DNA from: Haliclystus octoradiatus
Taxonomy: Eukaryota; Cnidaria; Staurozoa; Stauromedusae; Haliclystidae
Direction: 5' to 3'
DNA: 64,000 bases
NCBI GenBank assembly: GCA_916610825.1
Contig: OU744451.1
Location: 22,084,349-22,148,348, forward strand
Position numbers and translations under genes: made by a program
The notes under the pieces: model-generated
The model's input: only the letters and a program-made list of their open reading frames with translations
Told to the model about the DNA's origin: nothing
The model's database searches: none
Part shown: positions 26,547 to 48,740 of the stretch, piece after piece
Layout: the number at the start of each line of letters is the position of its first letter
Numbering within the stretch: the stretch's first letter is position 1

Positions 26547-26686
26547 TTCTGTTGTCCTAGCTCGTCAGGCATCGCGCCTGAAGTCCCGCTAACGAATTGT
26601 AGAGATGCTGACAACCTCGGTGCATATCACATGCGCAGTCCTGGTTGAATAACAACGTGATTGATTAATCAATTGATAAAGCGGCT

Positions 26687-26732
26687 GGTCTGACACGTGC
26701 TTCGTCTCTTCCAAGAGACTCATCAGAGACCA
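26687..26732 (-). ncRNA. Type I hammerhead ribozyme, copy 2 (variant core)
   Basis: This is the second unit of the tandem. Stem I is perfect (GGTCT/AGACC). Stem II is GTCTCT-TGGA-AGAGAC, paired by compensatory change relative to copy 1. The GAAA box reads GAAG here, turning the A-U at the base of stem III into G-U, which may weaken activity. Cleavage is predicted between 26692 and 26691, giving a 186-nt monomer with copy 1. Confidence 0.7.
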
Positions 26733-27977
26733 TTCTGATGTCGTAGCTCGTCAGGCATCGCGCATGAAGTCCCGCTAACGAAATGTAGAGATGGTGTTTC
26801 GTCCCTGCCTTTCAATAATGTGTGGTTTTTTTAATGATATCGGGGAATAAAACCTTCATGGTACTTATCATAAGTATGATAAGGTTTTGAGACCTGGCCA
26901 AATTATTTATTATCTCGTCAATATCTTCGAAAGGCTCAAATTCCCATTGTACTTCGCCAACATTAGTAAGTTTTTGTCGAATATATTTTCATCAGCTGCG
27001 GCTGATATTTAGAGGCTGGTGACTAGTCAATGAAGCCTGGCAATCCTGAATCAGGATTGAGTGTGAATCAATCAGAACTGGGCTCAGATTTCCACAAATC
27101 AAACCGATGTTGCTGAAAATAGAAAGTCATTTGACAGCTATTCTTTGACAGCAGTGTAATTCAACATCAGTCAAAAAGATCAAAAAAATGAGGATTGCAA
27201 AATAAATGTCCTTTGGACAGGGGCTTTAGGCTAGAAAACCTTTGGATATGGGCTTTAGGCTAGAAAACCTGCGTTTGTACTTTCTGGTACACTTAATATA
27301 TTTGCTCTCATTTTCGGTTTATATTATTTGCTTGTATATATTTAACAGCGGCAACGTAGTGTTCAGGAAAATTGAAAAGAATATTTGATTCGACTTAAAG
27401 TCATCTTTTTAGTTTGTTTTCAAGAAAATCTTTGAATGTCCAGCTATTTCAGTTTTTATCCTGAGGGGCTCTAATCCATTGGAATTGCACATTAAATATC
27501 CGATTTGACTTCAAACAAGCATTTTATCAAATTCAGCATGACTGTAATGAGATGTTCGCCTGCTAATCATATCTATAGCAACAATTTGATTGGAGTGACT
27601 AGTTTTAATGTAAGGACTAATATCAAAATGACAATTATTGACAGATTACTGACAATTGATTGTGTTATATCAATTGTTAGTTAATATTTATAGTCTGTAA
27701 TAGATTATGATAACTAATTGCATTGTTTGTCTTATTGTAGCTGCAATTTAATTTGCTTAACCAAGATGAATCAAACTCGGGAATATTCGATAAACCATCT
27801 GGCTATCTCACAGACATCATTATTTCAATGCTGTACATGTTAATTGGCCTTATTGCATTTGGTTTTATTGTTGATGTTGTTATACGACTAAAGGAACATC
27901 TGAGAGATGCAAATGAAAAGAAAGCTGTCGTAGAAAAAGTGAATCTGAAGCAATTAAATCATACAACTCCAATGTAG

Positions 27978-28440
27978 TAGCAAAATAGCTGACAGAGATA
28001 AATAGAAACACATTTAAATTTAAATATAAGTTATAGCTGATGATGAGATTATTTAAATTTATCCCCCGAATGGACGCTTGATTATTCTAACTTCCAATAC
28101 ACCTCTGTATATAGATACCCTTTTGTCTTGTTTTTTATAACTAATTTACAACAATTTATCTCTAGCAACTCGTTAGGCGAAAACTGTAAATAATTTGAAA
28201 ATTGAACTATAAATTCTAAAGACTTATCACAGTATCTTAAATATATTTAAGTAGTTTACAATCCTGTATCTATAAGCTACTATTCATTTGTAATTATGTA
28301 CTTTGTAATCGTAAAATTTAATGCCATCTTAGTATGTTAACCAACTGCTTTACGGAGTTATGATACATGCATTCAATTTAACGGTAAACAGTAATTAGAC
28401 AGTGATTGTCATATGTTGATAGAGAAATTCTCATTTCATT
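27978..28440 (+). other. Gene B 3' region with about 400 bp of inserted sequence
   Basis: After the gene B stop, about 400 bp have no counterpart in A or C. Then the block CAATTTAACGGTAAACAGTAA, which encodes the last residues of A and C, reappears at about 28377-28397 with its usual downstream sequence. The insertion split the original last exon and gave B a new C-terminus. No gene or known repeat is seen inside. Confidence 0.55.
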
Positions 28441-28683
28441 TCATTCATTTCGCCAAAAAGATCTTCTGCCTAGTGAAGGACATCAACAAAGTTGAATTCA
28501 TACAAAGATTTTTCACTAGAAAGCTATTTTGAATAACAAATCATCCAAAAGCAGAGTATGAACAATGCCTTATCATGCTAGGATTAGAATCTCTACAATG
28601 CAGACAAGTACTGTGTTTTGATTTATGCATAATGTACAAGATAACTCATAATGTTGCTGATTTTTCGATTGAAAAAATCAACT
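28425..28683 (+). mobile_element. LINE RT thumb fragment (recent 218-bp duplicate)
   Basis: From 28466 to 28683 the sequence is identical over 218 bp to 31896-32113. In the + strand it encodes part of a CR1-like RT thumb (KDINKVEFIQRFFTRK, then LGLESLQCRQVLCFDLC). A TTTCATTTCATTCATT stretch at about 28430-28450 looks like the pentameric tail of such LINEs in the opposite direction. Confidence 0.65.
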
Positions 28684-28860
28684 ACCGGTAAACCAAAGGA
28701 GAGTACTGAAACCCTCACTGACATGTATAGACTTAAAATGTTTCTATAGTAATTCTAAGACATCTTGAGATCCTATAATATGTCTAGAAATTTCATTCGT
28801 ATGAATCATTACAATGAAGAATATATTGAAAGAACTATTTGTCTCTAACAGAAAGCCAAC
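28684..28860 (-). repeat. Inverted copy of gene B intron 1 sequence
   Basis: On the - strand this aligns with 19690-19862 of gene B intron 1: shared pieces include GTCAGTGAGGGTTTCAGTACTCTCCTTT, ATCTCAAGATGTCTTA-like and CGAATGAAATTTCT. It lies exactly after the duplicated LINE piece, so the two may have arrived in one rearrangement. Confidence 0.6.
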
Positions 28861-28919
28861 CTAGTTGACTTTGCATATCAGAGACACGAGTGCGATAGTT
28901 ACAACGGAGCACTGTCCTC

Positions 28920-29690
28920 ATTCCTCTGTTTTGCAATCTCTAGAGGCGATCTAGATGTTCGGTTTTACAGTTCCCCCATACGACAGCGCAGTAGTCAAAA
29001 TGTGGCAAAACAATGGTGTTATAAATAGTTCTAGCTGCTTCTTGCGGTATGAAGCGTCTCACGTATTTCAAAACGCCCAAGCTTCTATTGATTTTCTTAT
29101 TAATTGCTATGACATGTTTGTCGAAAGATAGGGTATTGTATATTTGAATGCCTAGGTATTTTAAAAGATCTACTCTTTCGACAGGTTTGTCATCCAGCTT
29201 TATTATTAAATCGACGTGTTCTTCTTTATTAAGTTTTGGCCTGGAGCCTATTACCATGCAGTTAGTTTTATTTATATTTAATGTTAGTTTATTTGCACAC
29301 AGCCAGGCATGTATTTCAATCAGATCTCTTCAATCAAATTTCTTCAACGTCTTTCAAATCTTTACGGGCTACATACAAAAGCGTATCATCTGCGTATAGA
29401 TTTATTTTACAGTTATTTAAAGAGTTACAAATATCATTTATATAAATAAGAAAGAAAAGCGGCCCATGGATTGACCCTTGAGGAACTCCGTATTTAATTA
29501 CACCTAAATTTGAATTTACACTATTTACATTAACAACCTGTTTTCTATTCAATAAATAAGATTTAAAAAAATTTAAGCTATTTACATCACTGCCGTATAA
29601 TTTTAATTTATCTAATAATACAGACAAGTCTACAGTATCAAATGCCTTTTTAAGATCAATACAAAATACAATGATCAAGATCAGTTGTAA
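28920..29690 (-). pseudogene. LINE reverse-transcriptase fragment, second family
   Basis: The - strand carries RT motifs in order: DLKKAFDTVD, GVPQGSIHGPLFFLIYIND and NLYADDTLLYVA (catalytic YADD) from 29678 to 29334, then in another frame MVIGSRPKL, LLKYLGIQIY and a thumb ending PHFDYCAVVWGNC (29257-28940). A frameshift separates the two parts, and the endonuclease and ORF1 are missing. The sequence is of a different family from the elements at 32.5 and 56.3 kb, which have FADD. It interrupts the gene B 3' flank, which resumes at about 29690. Confidence 0.8.
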
Positions 29691-31480
29691 ATAGAAGGAA
29701 ATGAAAGTTAAAGAAATATTCAGAAAGGAATCTAATTGACATTAACTTTGTGATAGATGTAGGAAATATTGAAATGTTGCATATGTTATGCTTCCCTTAT
29801 CGCTGTTTGCTTATCTCTTATAAAAGGATTTACATGCAGCTTAAGTTCTCTTACTGATCGGACATATAGGGCTCAGTTTTAAACAGAAAAGTTTTGAATA
29901 ATATAACCAGAAAATCAGGCAAACATCAGATAAGTATAAACATCAATCAATATACGGATTGTTAAATGTTTTAGATAAAGAATAGATAGTTTTCAGGGGC
30001 GGGTTCATGCCGGTGCAAAAGGAGAGCGGAGCACAAGTCAAAATTTTCTGTTTTATTGGCGCCGCTGTTCCTTTATTTTTTTCTTCTTGAAAACAATTCC
30101 CTGCTTAATTGTGACATAATCTGTCAAAGCCTACTCATATTTGTCCATAGTAAATTGAAAGCAGCATTTATAATGTTATCAGCATCATGTGAATTGCCTG
30201 CTTATGTACTATACGTTCTCATATCTCTGCCAATCGGTGATCATCATTTCGATCCAGTCCAATTGCTTGTGCAATAGTCTGGTTCGATTTGGCACAAATC
30301 GGATGAATACTCGGTAGAATTCCTTGCATAGTACTCGACTTGTACTCTACAAAGTGCTCTCTCTAGCATTTCTAGCATTTTCTCAACAGTCTGCACCCCC
30401 AGAAAATTCTTAGCAATATAAAGTATTGCGAGGCCTATATTTTTGTGATTTTATCGCATGAAACAAGAAACAATAAAGTCTCAGCTAGCCCCCTCTTGAC
30501 TATGAAATCAAATCCACAACGGCAAATAAACTTTTCTGTAACTGTTCATATGGAAAAAAAGCAATAAGGATGGAAAAGTTGAAGTAAGTTTTTTACATGG
30601 AGATTGTTTTTGATCATTTTTTTGGAAAGGAAATGCTTGGTATAACGAATTAGAAATATGTAACTTCTCGGAATTGCAATTTCCATTATCAGAGTCTGAC
30701 AACGTGCACCAAATCTCTCCCCTGTCTTCAAGGCCTATACTTGACTGATTTTGACTCTAATTTACGTAGGTATATGATTATATCTGCTCATTGTTTCTAT
30801 ATTTTCTTGACATCTGTTTACATTACTTGTTAGGGCCAAGCCGCATTGATTATTTTCCGGTTTATATTGACATCTTACCCATCTCCCCTGAATTATCTGG
30901 AAGCTTATCATGCCTTGTATTCACTACAGCGTTGCTTTTCATGGCCAAAAATCCTCCACATTTTAAAGAGTAGTCCCTGTTACGACTCAATAGAATTGAA
31001 AATTAGGACACAGTATGTATAAGATGCCTTACAAGAAATTTCCATATTAGTATTGGCATTCGTTTAGCGCAACTCATCACTCCATCCTATAATTATGAGG
31101 ATTCTCTACGGCAGGGAATCCCCCGCATTCTCAAGATATTATTTAAAACCAATAAATATGCTGATCTACGGAAAATAAGCTTTTTGCATCGTTCTATTTA
31201 ATAAAGTAAGAATCAAGGCAATGAGCGAAAATTCCAGGAAAAATACAAATACTTCCAGATATTGAACTCGAAAATCGATTCAGATTTTTCAAAGTTATAC
31301 ACGAAAATCTCATCAAGGTACTTAAGGTAAGGTAAAAAAATGTTGACTTTTAATTTTTTACAAGTAGCTACTATGTTTTGATAGTTTTGAATGTTTGTAA
31401 TAACCATGATCCTGATATTGATGATGTTATTTCCTTTTAACGATCAACCTTATTCGATTAATTGGATAACATCATTCTTA
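29690..31480. other. Rest of gene B 3' flank, then unrecognised DNA
   Basis: 29690-29990 aligns with 47160-47420 downstream of gene C (the CATTAACTT..GATG and CTTATCGCTGT pieces). From 29993, where CAGGGGCGGGTTCATG begins, homology stops. The next 1.5 kb shows no credible ORF or element. Confidence 0.4.
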
Positions 31481-32400
31481 CATCGCCGTTCACAAATCGT
31501 ATCTACTGGTAATAATTGCGCACCTTCTAAACCATTGATTTGTGTTGTTCCATAGGGCTCGGTCCTTGGACCACTATTGTTCATTTTATACATTGATGAC
31601 ATCATCACATGGAAGGTGGCAGCTGAGAATTGCAAATGGAAAATGTTTCACATTATATCTACTGGAAATTTAAGCGTTGCTGCAGTTGATTATTCGAGAT
31701 GTTGGCATAATATTAACACTTATGACATGAAATCATCACGTCACTGTTCCATGTTAGCAGCAAGAGCTTATGGACGGACATCTCTTATATTTAAACGCTT
31801 TTAATTTTCAGAAACATTGATCTCCTAGTCAAAGCATATATTAAAGTATATATATATCGCCCGCTATTAGAATCCTCGTCTACAGTATAGAGCTCCTGCC
31901 TAGTGAAGGACATCAACAAAGTTGAATTCATACAAAGATTTTTCACTAGAAAGCTATTTTGAATAACAAATCATCCAAAAGCAGAGTATGAACAATGCCT
32001 TATCATGCTAGGATTAGAATCTCTACAATGCAGACAAGTACTGTGTTTTGATTTATGCATAATGTACAAGATAACTCATAATGTTGCTGATTTTTCGATT
32101 GAAAAAATCAACTGTAAATATAATATCAATAATTATTGCATGCGTGGGTATTCATATAGATTGAGGGTCCCAAATATTCCACGCAGCCAAGCTGTAAAAT
32201 TTCAATTCTGAAACCGCGTAATGCATTGGTTGAATGGCCTACCTGAAGAAACTGTAACATCAAATTCATTCTTAACATTCAAACATAAACTTGAAACGGG
32301 TGGATTTAACACATTTTTCTAAAATCTTTTGAGCAGATTTAAATTGTATGATTCCTTTTCATCGATATTCAATGTCTTAATTAAGTAGCATCTATTATTT
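31480..32400 (+). pseudogene. CR1-like LINE fragment, internally deleted
   Basis: The + strand shows GSVLGPLLFILYIDDIIT (RT palm) at about 31557-31610, then jumps to the post-palm SSRHCSMLAARAYGRT segment, then to the thumb (KDINKVEFIQRF, LGLESLQCRQVLCFDLCIMYK) and the C-terminal LNGLPEETVTSNSFLTFKHK-like end at about 32330. The FADD block is deleted and stops are frequent. Its thumb part is the source or twin of the 218-bp repeat at 28466. Confidence 0.75.
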
Positions 32401-32509
32401 TACAATTTTACTTAATCTTAAGGATGTATATATGACACTTACAAAATCTAACATTTCCTTTATTTTCCAATCAATTTGATAAAATCTATTACATCGTATC
32501 ATATCGACA

Positions 32510-35060
32510 GGGGCAGATAGGGGGCATTCAGCCATCTGCTCCCTTCATACGGAACATTCCACTTCCACCAGGTCCCCCATGGCAACACGTACTTCAGAAG
32601 CAAGTCCAGCAAATGATGTCGATATGCTACCAAATGAACCAAATAATATCAATCCTCAATCTCAAGTACAACACGCTCCAATCAGAACTCTCAATTTAAG
32701 TGTTGTCACTTTAACTCTAGATCAATAGTGAATAAATTACCAAATCTAGAGGATATTCTTAATTCTCAAGAATAAGATCTTATCTTCGTAACAGAGACGT
32801 GGTTAACGTCCAATATTCTTGAAAGCCTTCTAACTAATTCTGCTGGCTATACAATTACTAATTTAGATCTCAAGTATGCTAATGGTGGTGGTGTTGCAAT
32901 ATTTCTATAAAATAAATTTAAATTTTCCATAATTGAGTTTCCATCAAAGTTTTCAGAAATTGAAGCACTCATCATTGATATTCATCTATCAGGTTATCTG
33001 ACTGATCGCATCGCTTATATTTACCATCCTCCGTCGTCTTCTGGCTCTATGGAAGAAACCAATCTTTTACGCAGTTTTGTTAATTTTGTTCAGCCTTTCA
33101 TTTTCCTGTATTTATCACTGGTGATTTCAATTACCCTGCAATTAATTGGCAAATACCAGAATGTACTAGTGGTTCAAATACTGAGTTATTCCTTTCTGCT
33201 GTCCTTCAAAAATAATTTACATCCAGTGGTTCCTTAGCCCACTCGCAATGATAATATTTTAGATCTGGTTTTAGCATCTACTCCAGAATATATCTGACAT
33301 AGAAGTCAGTGCTCCTTTTTCTAGTTCGTGTAATCATAATTCGATAATTTTTTCTATACATCTTCCTACCTTACCTTCGAATCACAACACTCATGAAGTT
33401 AGTTATAATTTTAGAAAAGCTGACTACGAGTCTATTTCATGTGAACTTGGTAAAATTGACTGGCCACTATTAATAATTGTCATGGTGATGTTGGTATTTT
33501 TTGGAAAGAACTTTGTTTTATTCTGGACACTTGTATAAGTAAATATGTGCCAAAATTTCATCGTAACTCTATAGGAAGTCTAAAAGAACTAAAATCGTAC
33601 GTTCCTTAGCTATAAAGAAAAAGATAGCATGCACACAGACAAAGAAATACTTCATTATCAAACCTCATCAAACCTAATTCTATGTTGCATTCGCATCCGC
33701 AAATACCTTCACTGAAAGATGACAATGGATTGCAGCATTCAGATGACTCTGCAAAGTCCAATCTACTAAATCAATATTTTTCTAGTGTATTTACTACTGA
33801 CGATGGCATTAGCCCACCATATGAGAAACTTGTTTCAAATGATAATGGCCTGGGTTTTATCCAATTCTCAACTGAAAATATATTGAAAGCGCTCAAGAAG
33901 GTACCAAACAAAAATTCAAGGACGCCAGATGGCTATCCAGCACTCTTTTTGAAATCCATTGCCAATGAAATAGCACTTCCTCTTTCAATGTTGTTTGAGA
34001 TTTCCATGTTGTATGGTAAATTACCTGATATCTGGAAGATTGCTATTGTCATTCCCATCTATAAAAAGGGTAAATCTAGTCTATGTAAGAATTATCGACC
34101 AATTTCTCTGACGTGTATACCATGTAAATTGATGCAATCAGTTATTACTCAACAGCTTCATGATTACCGTTTAGATAATAATCTAATATCTGATGCCCAA
34201 TATGGGTTTTTAAGTAGACGCTCGACCTGTACCCAGCTACCTCAGTCACTAGACCAATGGTGTGCCGCCGTAAATAATCGATGCAGAATTGATACTGCAT
34301 TTTTCGATTTTAGTAAAGCTTTCGACTCCGTGTCTCATCAGAAACTAATGCTGACATTGAAATGTTATGGAATTAACTTTGAACTTTCGACTGGATATCC
34401 TCTTTTTTACAAGATCGCACACAATCTGTCGTCATTGGTGATCATTATTCCTTATCTGAACCTGTAAGTAGTGGAGTACAACAATGTTCAGTCTTAGGAC
34501 CACTATTATATATTCTATATATTAATGATATTATCACTTGACTTGAAGAAAACACTACTGTTAAGCTCTTTGCTGATGATGCAAAGTTTTCTTTTAATCG
34601 CAAATCTAATGAGGATCATGCGAATGATCTATCTCAAACATTATGTAATCTTTCAGAGTGGGTAGACTCATGGCAATTGCATATTGAATATGACAAGTGC
34701 TCTGTTTTAGCAACTCGAAAATTAAATTTTCTTGAGTCTGATTATTCTATATCTGGTCATACCCTCGTCAATTTAAATAATGATCGTAATCTTGGTATTA
34801 TTATCACATCTGATATGAAACCATCCAATCATTGCTCAATGTTAGCTGCAAAGGAATACGGGAGAACACACCTTATTTTTAAATGCTTTTCTTCATCCAA
34901 CGTAGAATTATTGGTTAGAGCTTACACCGTTTATGTCCGTCCGTTATTGGAATCTTCGTCGCCAGTATGGAATCCATGCCTCGTGAAGGATATTAAAAAG
35001 TTAGATTCTGTCCAACGATATTTCAAAAGAAGATTATTCTGATTACTCAATTATTAAATA
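32510..35060 (+). pseudogene. Degenerate CR1-like LINE ORF2 (endonuclease plus RT)
   Basis: The + strand contains an apurinic-like endonuclease part (FVTETWL at about 32790, GGGVAIFL at about 32885), then a 261-codon open stretch (33682-34467) with RT motifs KKVPNKNSRTPDGYPALF, YRPISLTCIPCKLM and FFDFSKAFDSVS. It then continues in other frames through SVLGPLLYILYINDI and KLFADDAKFS to a thumb segment ending near 35042. Stops and frameshifts break it in several places. It is the same clade as the intact element at 56.3 kb. It lies between genes B and C, directly before the duplicated C 5' flank. Confidence 0.85.
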
Positions 35061-35340
35061 GCTTATATGTAACTGTATATTTTCTTAAGTTAGAAATGGT
35101 TTATGTCGAAACCCCGTTGGAACAAATAAAAAACAATTATTGTCGCCTTCCACCTTTTTACTGAAATGTTTAACAAGTAAGCTTTTATCATTGATGAATT
35201 TATACCTGATATACTTGTGATACAACCTGGGGCTGATCTTTATTTCATATTTACATATTCACATTCATTTTTCATATCTTTATTTGTCTTACAATTTATG
35301 TGTTTAATTGATTTAAGTTGAGGTCAGTAGAAACTAAAAA

Positions 35341-36571
35341 GTCAGCTGTAAACAATTCCTAATTCATATTAAATGTCTTGCTGTTTTGTTTATGCAAATG
35401 GCGTACGCATGTGGCTAGACTCATACCCGCTAGCTGTTAAAATATTATTTAAAAACTAAAAGGATTATTTTGAAATATCATCATTCTTGTGGCTACGAGA
35501 CTATTTGTATAGCCATTCTATCGTAATTCAATAGAGTTTTTATATAGTATGACCTGCTTAGATCATCATAATTACTTTTGGGACATGCACTTCCTACTTT
35601 AACAGCATTTAAGCATGCCCATGTGGTTGATATGGTATTTGTTTATTTGATTAAGTCAAACTGCAAATTCAGAATGCACATTGTAGAGCAGAAGTTTGTG
35701 TCCGATTATTATAATTTATAATGCACTTTATCCCACGATGACATATTTATCATACGTAAAATATACATAACATTGATTATATTATTTTGAACATATACCT
35801 GATTGCTCTATATGCTTTAGAGTTCTTTTATAAGATCATTCAGCTATAAGAGGCAAGTCTTTGAAATCCTAGATATGATTCCTTTACATTCTATACGCTA
35901 AGAATGGCTAGACATGGTTTTAGATGATAGCATCTATCCCATATGATGAAACTTATGTAGATCAATGATAGTTACGTAAAAGCGATGTCCGGTAATGCCT
36001 TTGTTGATTTTGACACGTAATTACAACATCATTTACATCGATCATCTACACATATGGTAGCTCAATGATAACTCTCGTGATGGTACCTAATATTAAACTA
36101 ATGTGGGATGAAAATCAGATAGAAACAGCTGCTGTAATTTTCATATTGTAACAGCTAGTTTTGGGAACTGGACTAAAATCAATAAATTGTGATTGAAGCA
36201 TAAATAGAGCAACTGCGTGAATCATTTAAATCATTAAAGAGAAAGTATAGAGTACTATAATACATAAGAGGAGATTATCTACAGTAAAATATTATTGAAT
36301 CGTATCGAGCAACACTATCAAGTGAAACTGTTTTACTAATATAGCCACCTGTGTTGGCATGGAACCATATGTGTTTGAGGTTATAGGTGAATTCTGCGAG
36401 AATCGATATCTCAATAATAAACTTCTATATCGTTCATATTAACTTACTTACACAGACTAATTGTTACTCACTTTTTTGTGTACATGGTATTGAGTTTTAT
36501 AGTCATTTATCGACTGTAAACTATATTAAAACATTTTTTGGTTAACAGTAGCGAAAAAGAGAAAAATTTTA
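35341..36571 (+). repeat. Duplicated 5' flank of gene C
   Basis: This aligns with 1038-2264 upstream of gene A over its whole length, with many small indels. The last 230 bp contain the conserved upstream ORF (36359), a branch-like CGACTG and an acceptor-like ACAGTAG at 36545-36551, about 20 bp before the start codon. Confidence 0.65.
36359..36442 (+). other. Conserved upstream ORF, gene C (27 codons)
   Basis: Same ATG context (TGTTGGCATGG) as gene A. The N-terminal 15 residues resemble those of A and B, with K, Q or E at position 14. No separate protein function can be claimed. Confidence 0.3.
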
Positions 36572-47028
<10,457 letters not shown>

Positions 47029-48071
47029 TGTCGACAGTGATCTCCCCCAGGTTGATAGAACAAATGATTGAAGAGACGTGATTTGGAACGCTTCTTTATC
47101 TTCTTGATAACATCATCAGGTGTAAAAATAAATGAAAATAAAAATTGACATAATTTTCATAAAGTAATCTACTTGACATTAACTTGATGATGAATGTAGA
47201 AAATAACGAAACGTTACACATTATGTTTCTCTTATCGCTGTCTGTTTTTGTCTTATCGCATGACTTAATTGTACTTTAGGATGCCTTACTGATATAGCTC
47301 AATGCTCTATTAAAGCAGAGCATTAAATAATATATAATATAATAACTGGAAAATCAGTCAAAGCATCAGACAAGTATATGCATTTATCAATAAGATCTAT
47401 TAAATGTTTCAGTATGAAATGTTTAGCATACTTCTTAACAAAGCATTGAAATATTTTCTGCCATTTTCCTTTTTAAACACTTGTAATGAAGGTGATCATA
47501 TTAAATCAACTTAGTTTGTCGAATCATAAAATAGGCTACAGCATTAATATTCTTTCTAGAAATCGTCTGCTGATAGCGAGAACTCATTCGCACGTACTTG
47601 TTTCAAAAATAATTGGACTTGCTTTAAAACAACATTTTCTTGATTTAAGGAGTGTAGATGGATTTCCTTGTCTTCGGACTAAACACCAAAAGCTCTCTCA
47701 GCAAAAATGTCCACAAACAGATGTTATCGATTCGAGAACCAATAAATGAGTAATAGAAGTAGTGATTATTAAAAAATATTTACAATAATTTTGTTGCCCT
47801 TATGTTGTTGCTTTAATTCTGAATATTTAACCGGTTACTGAATAAATGAAAATCTACTCAGATTTTCACTTACACATGTTATCTGTAAACAATATGCTGT
47901 AAGATTATAAATGCCAATAGTATATCTAAAATAGATTTGGATTTGTAATGATAACCAATGAGACATTATAAAAAGAGATCACGAAATGCTAAAAAAAAAA
48001 ATTTTCAGTTGTTACTTGGCTGTCTATAGTATATTGTTATGACAATTTTTTCACTTTCATATTACTGTAGG
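47029..48071 (+). other. Gene C 3' flank
   Basis: The part up to about 47420 aligns with the B 3' flank at 29690-29990, and the part from about 47480 aligns with the A flank at 15500-16084. No gene is visible. Confidence 0.5.
47127..47132 (+). terminator. Polyadenylation signal of gene C
   Basis: An AATAAA lies 99 nt after the stop codon, followed by a second A-rich AATAAAAATTG at about 47138. This is the usual distance for a short 3' UTR. No exact AATAAA was found this close to A or B. Confidence 0.5.
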
Positions 48072-48512
48072 TGTTTTCTCAGATTGAGGAAATCAACAAC
48101 TCAAGCACTCAAAATGCATCACAATCATAAGACGGTGCATAGTTTCAGCATTATAGGCACCGCATGTGGATGAATAAATATTTTCAGGTGAATTCTCAGA
48201 TTTGTAAAGCCAACCGCTTAAAGACTCAATGCATCAGAAGAGTACTGCATGTTTTCAGAACTAAACACACTGCATTAGTACTGAAAAATGCAAATGTGCA
48301 AATGCTGTGTACGTGGGATGGGAAAGGCAAGACCTAACGCTGTCATCAGGTGTATTCTCAGATTGAAAAAGCCAACTATAAGTCAAGAAATCTAGGCATC
48401 AGAATAATTTTGCATGTTTTCAGCATCAAACGCATCACATTATGATTAATTACTGCAAATATGTGTACGTGTATTGGAAAAGGCCAGGTATGAAAACGCT
48501 GTTTTCAGATGG
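48072..48512 (+). repeat. Minisatellite, three units, gene C 3' flank
   Basis: Three units of about 115-170 bp each start with GTG(T/A)(A/T)TTCTCAGATT, at 48072, 48188 and 48358. They end in a TTTTCAG or ATCAG, so each start looks like a splice acceptor followed by the same short frame (V-x-SQI-x-K/E-A/I-N). Gene A has two such units at 16098-16430. No donor links them to the gene, and the frames close quickly. Confidence 0.5.
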
Positions 48513-48740
48513 ATAAAATTATAATGTATGAAAAATGGAAAATTCAAGATCAACTATGAATCATGAGATATTTACAATTTAGCTCCCCATATCTACACAC
48601 AAAAAACACAGAACATATGGTAATGAAAAGCAAGGAACTTTTCTGGATGTCAGCGCATTTCCATGTTTCCATTTCGATTGAAAGAAATAACTTTTGATGG
48701 TAATACAATACTCGTGATTGTTTAAGATGCATCGTCTGGC

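Larger units (their letters stand above)
26489..26812 (-). mobile_element. Tandem hammerhead-ribozyme repeat (retrozyme-like), gene B intron 7
   Basis: A unit of 186 bp is repeated in tandem: TAAAGCGGCT recurs at 26491 and 26677. The second unit ends early and is followed by a short scrap of a third (GTGTTTCGTCCCTGCC at about 26794). The - strand of each unit has a hammerhead ribozyme. The same unit is found at 60841-61040. No ORF is present. Genes A and C lack it at this place, so it inserted after the duplication. The structure fits animal retrozymes, non-coding retroelements spread as circular RNA by other elements' enzymes. Confidence 0.75.
18789..27977 (+). pseudogene. Gene B: iGluR-like K+ filter receptor, frameshifted in the pore exon
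   Basis: Exons: 18789-19005, 20742-21079, 22397-22492, 23315-23471, 23570-23636, 24806-24859, 25783-26018 and 27741-27977. Boundaries and phases equal those of A and C, except that exon 3 is 96 nt, not 95. One extra base lies at about 22424-22429 (TTCCTAAGG against TTCCCACG). In the normal splice pattern this shifts the frame and meets a TGA at 23321-23323, just past the exon 3/4 junction, so the pore, S2 and last TM are lost. Every other exon is open, and the shifted-back sequence keeps GEGCWW and TVGYGD. The C-terminal tail also differs (ends near HTTPM), because about 400 bp separate it from the NGKQ-stop block found in A and C. It may be a young pseudogene or a single-base assembly error. 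Confidence 0.75.

Noticed and set aside
29993-30010. CAGGGGCGGGTTCATG as a hAT-type transposon end
   Set aside because: The start looks like a hAT terminus and coincides with loss of flank homology, but I found no matching inverted end or 8-bp duplication downstream.
30056-31804. Several ORFs of 60-75 codons between genes B and C
   Set aside because: No start context, conserved motif or codon pattern; the length is expected by chance in AT-rich DNA, and the last overlaps a LINE fragment.
33049-33237. Small + strand ORF as a separate gene
   Set aside because: It is a piece of the decayed LINE endonuclease between frameshifts.
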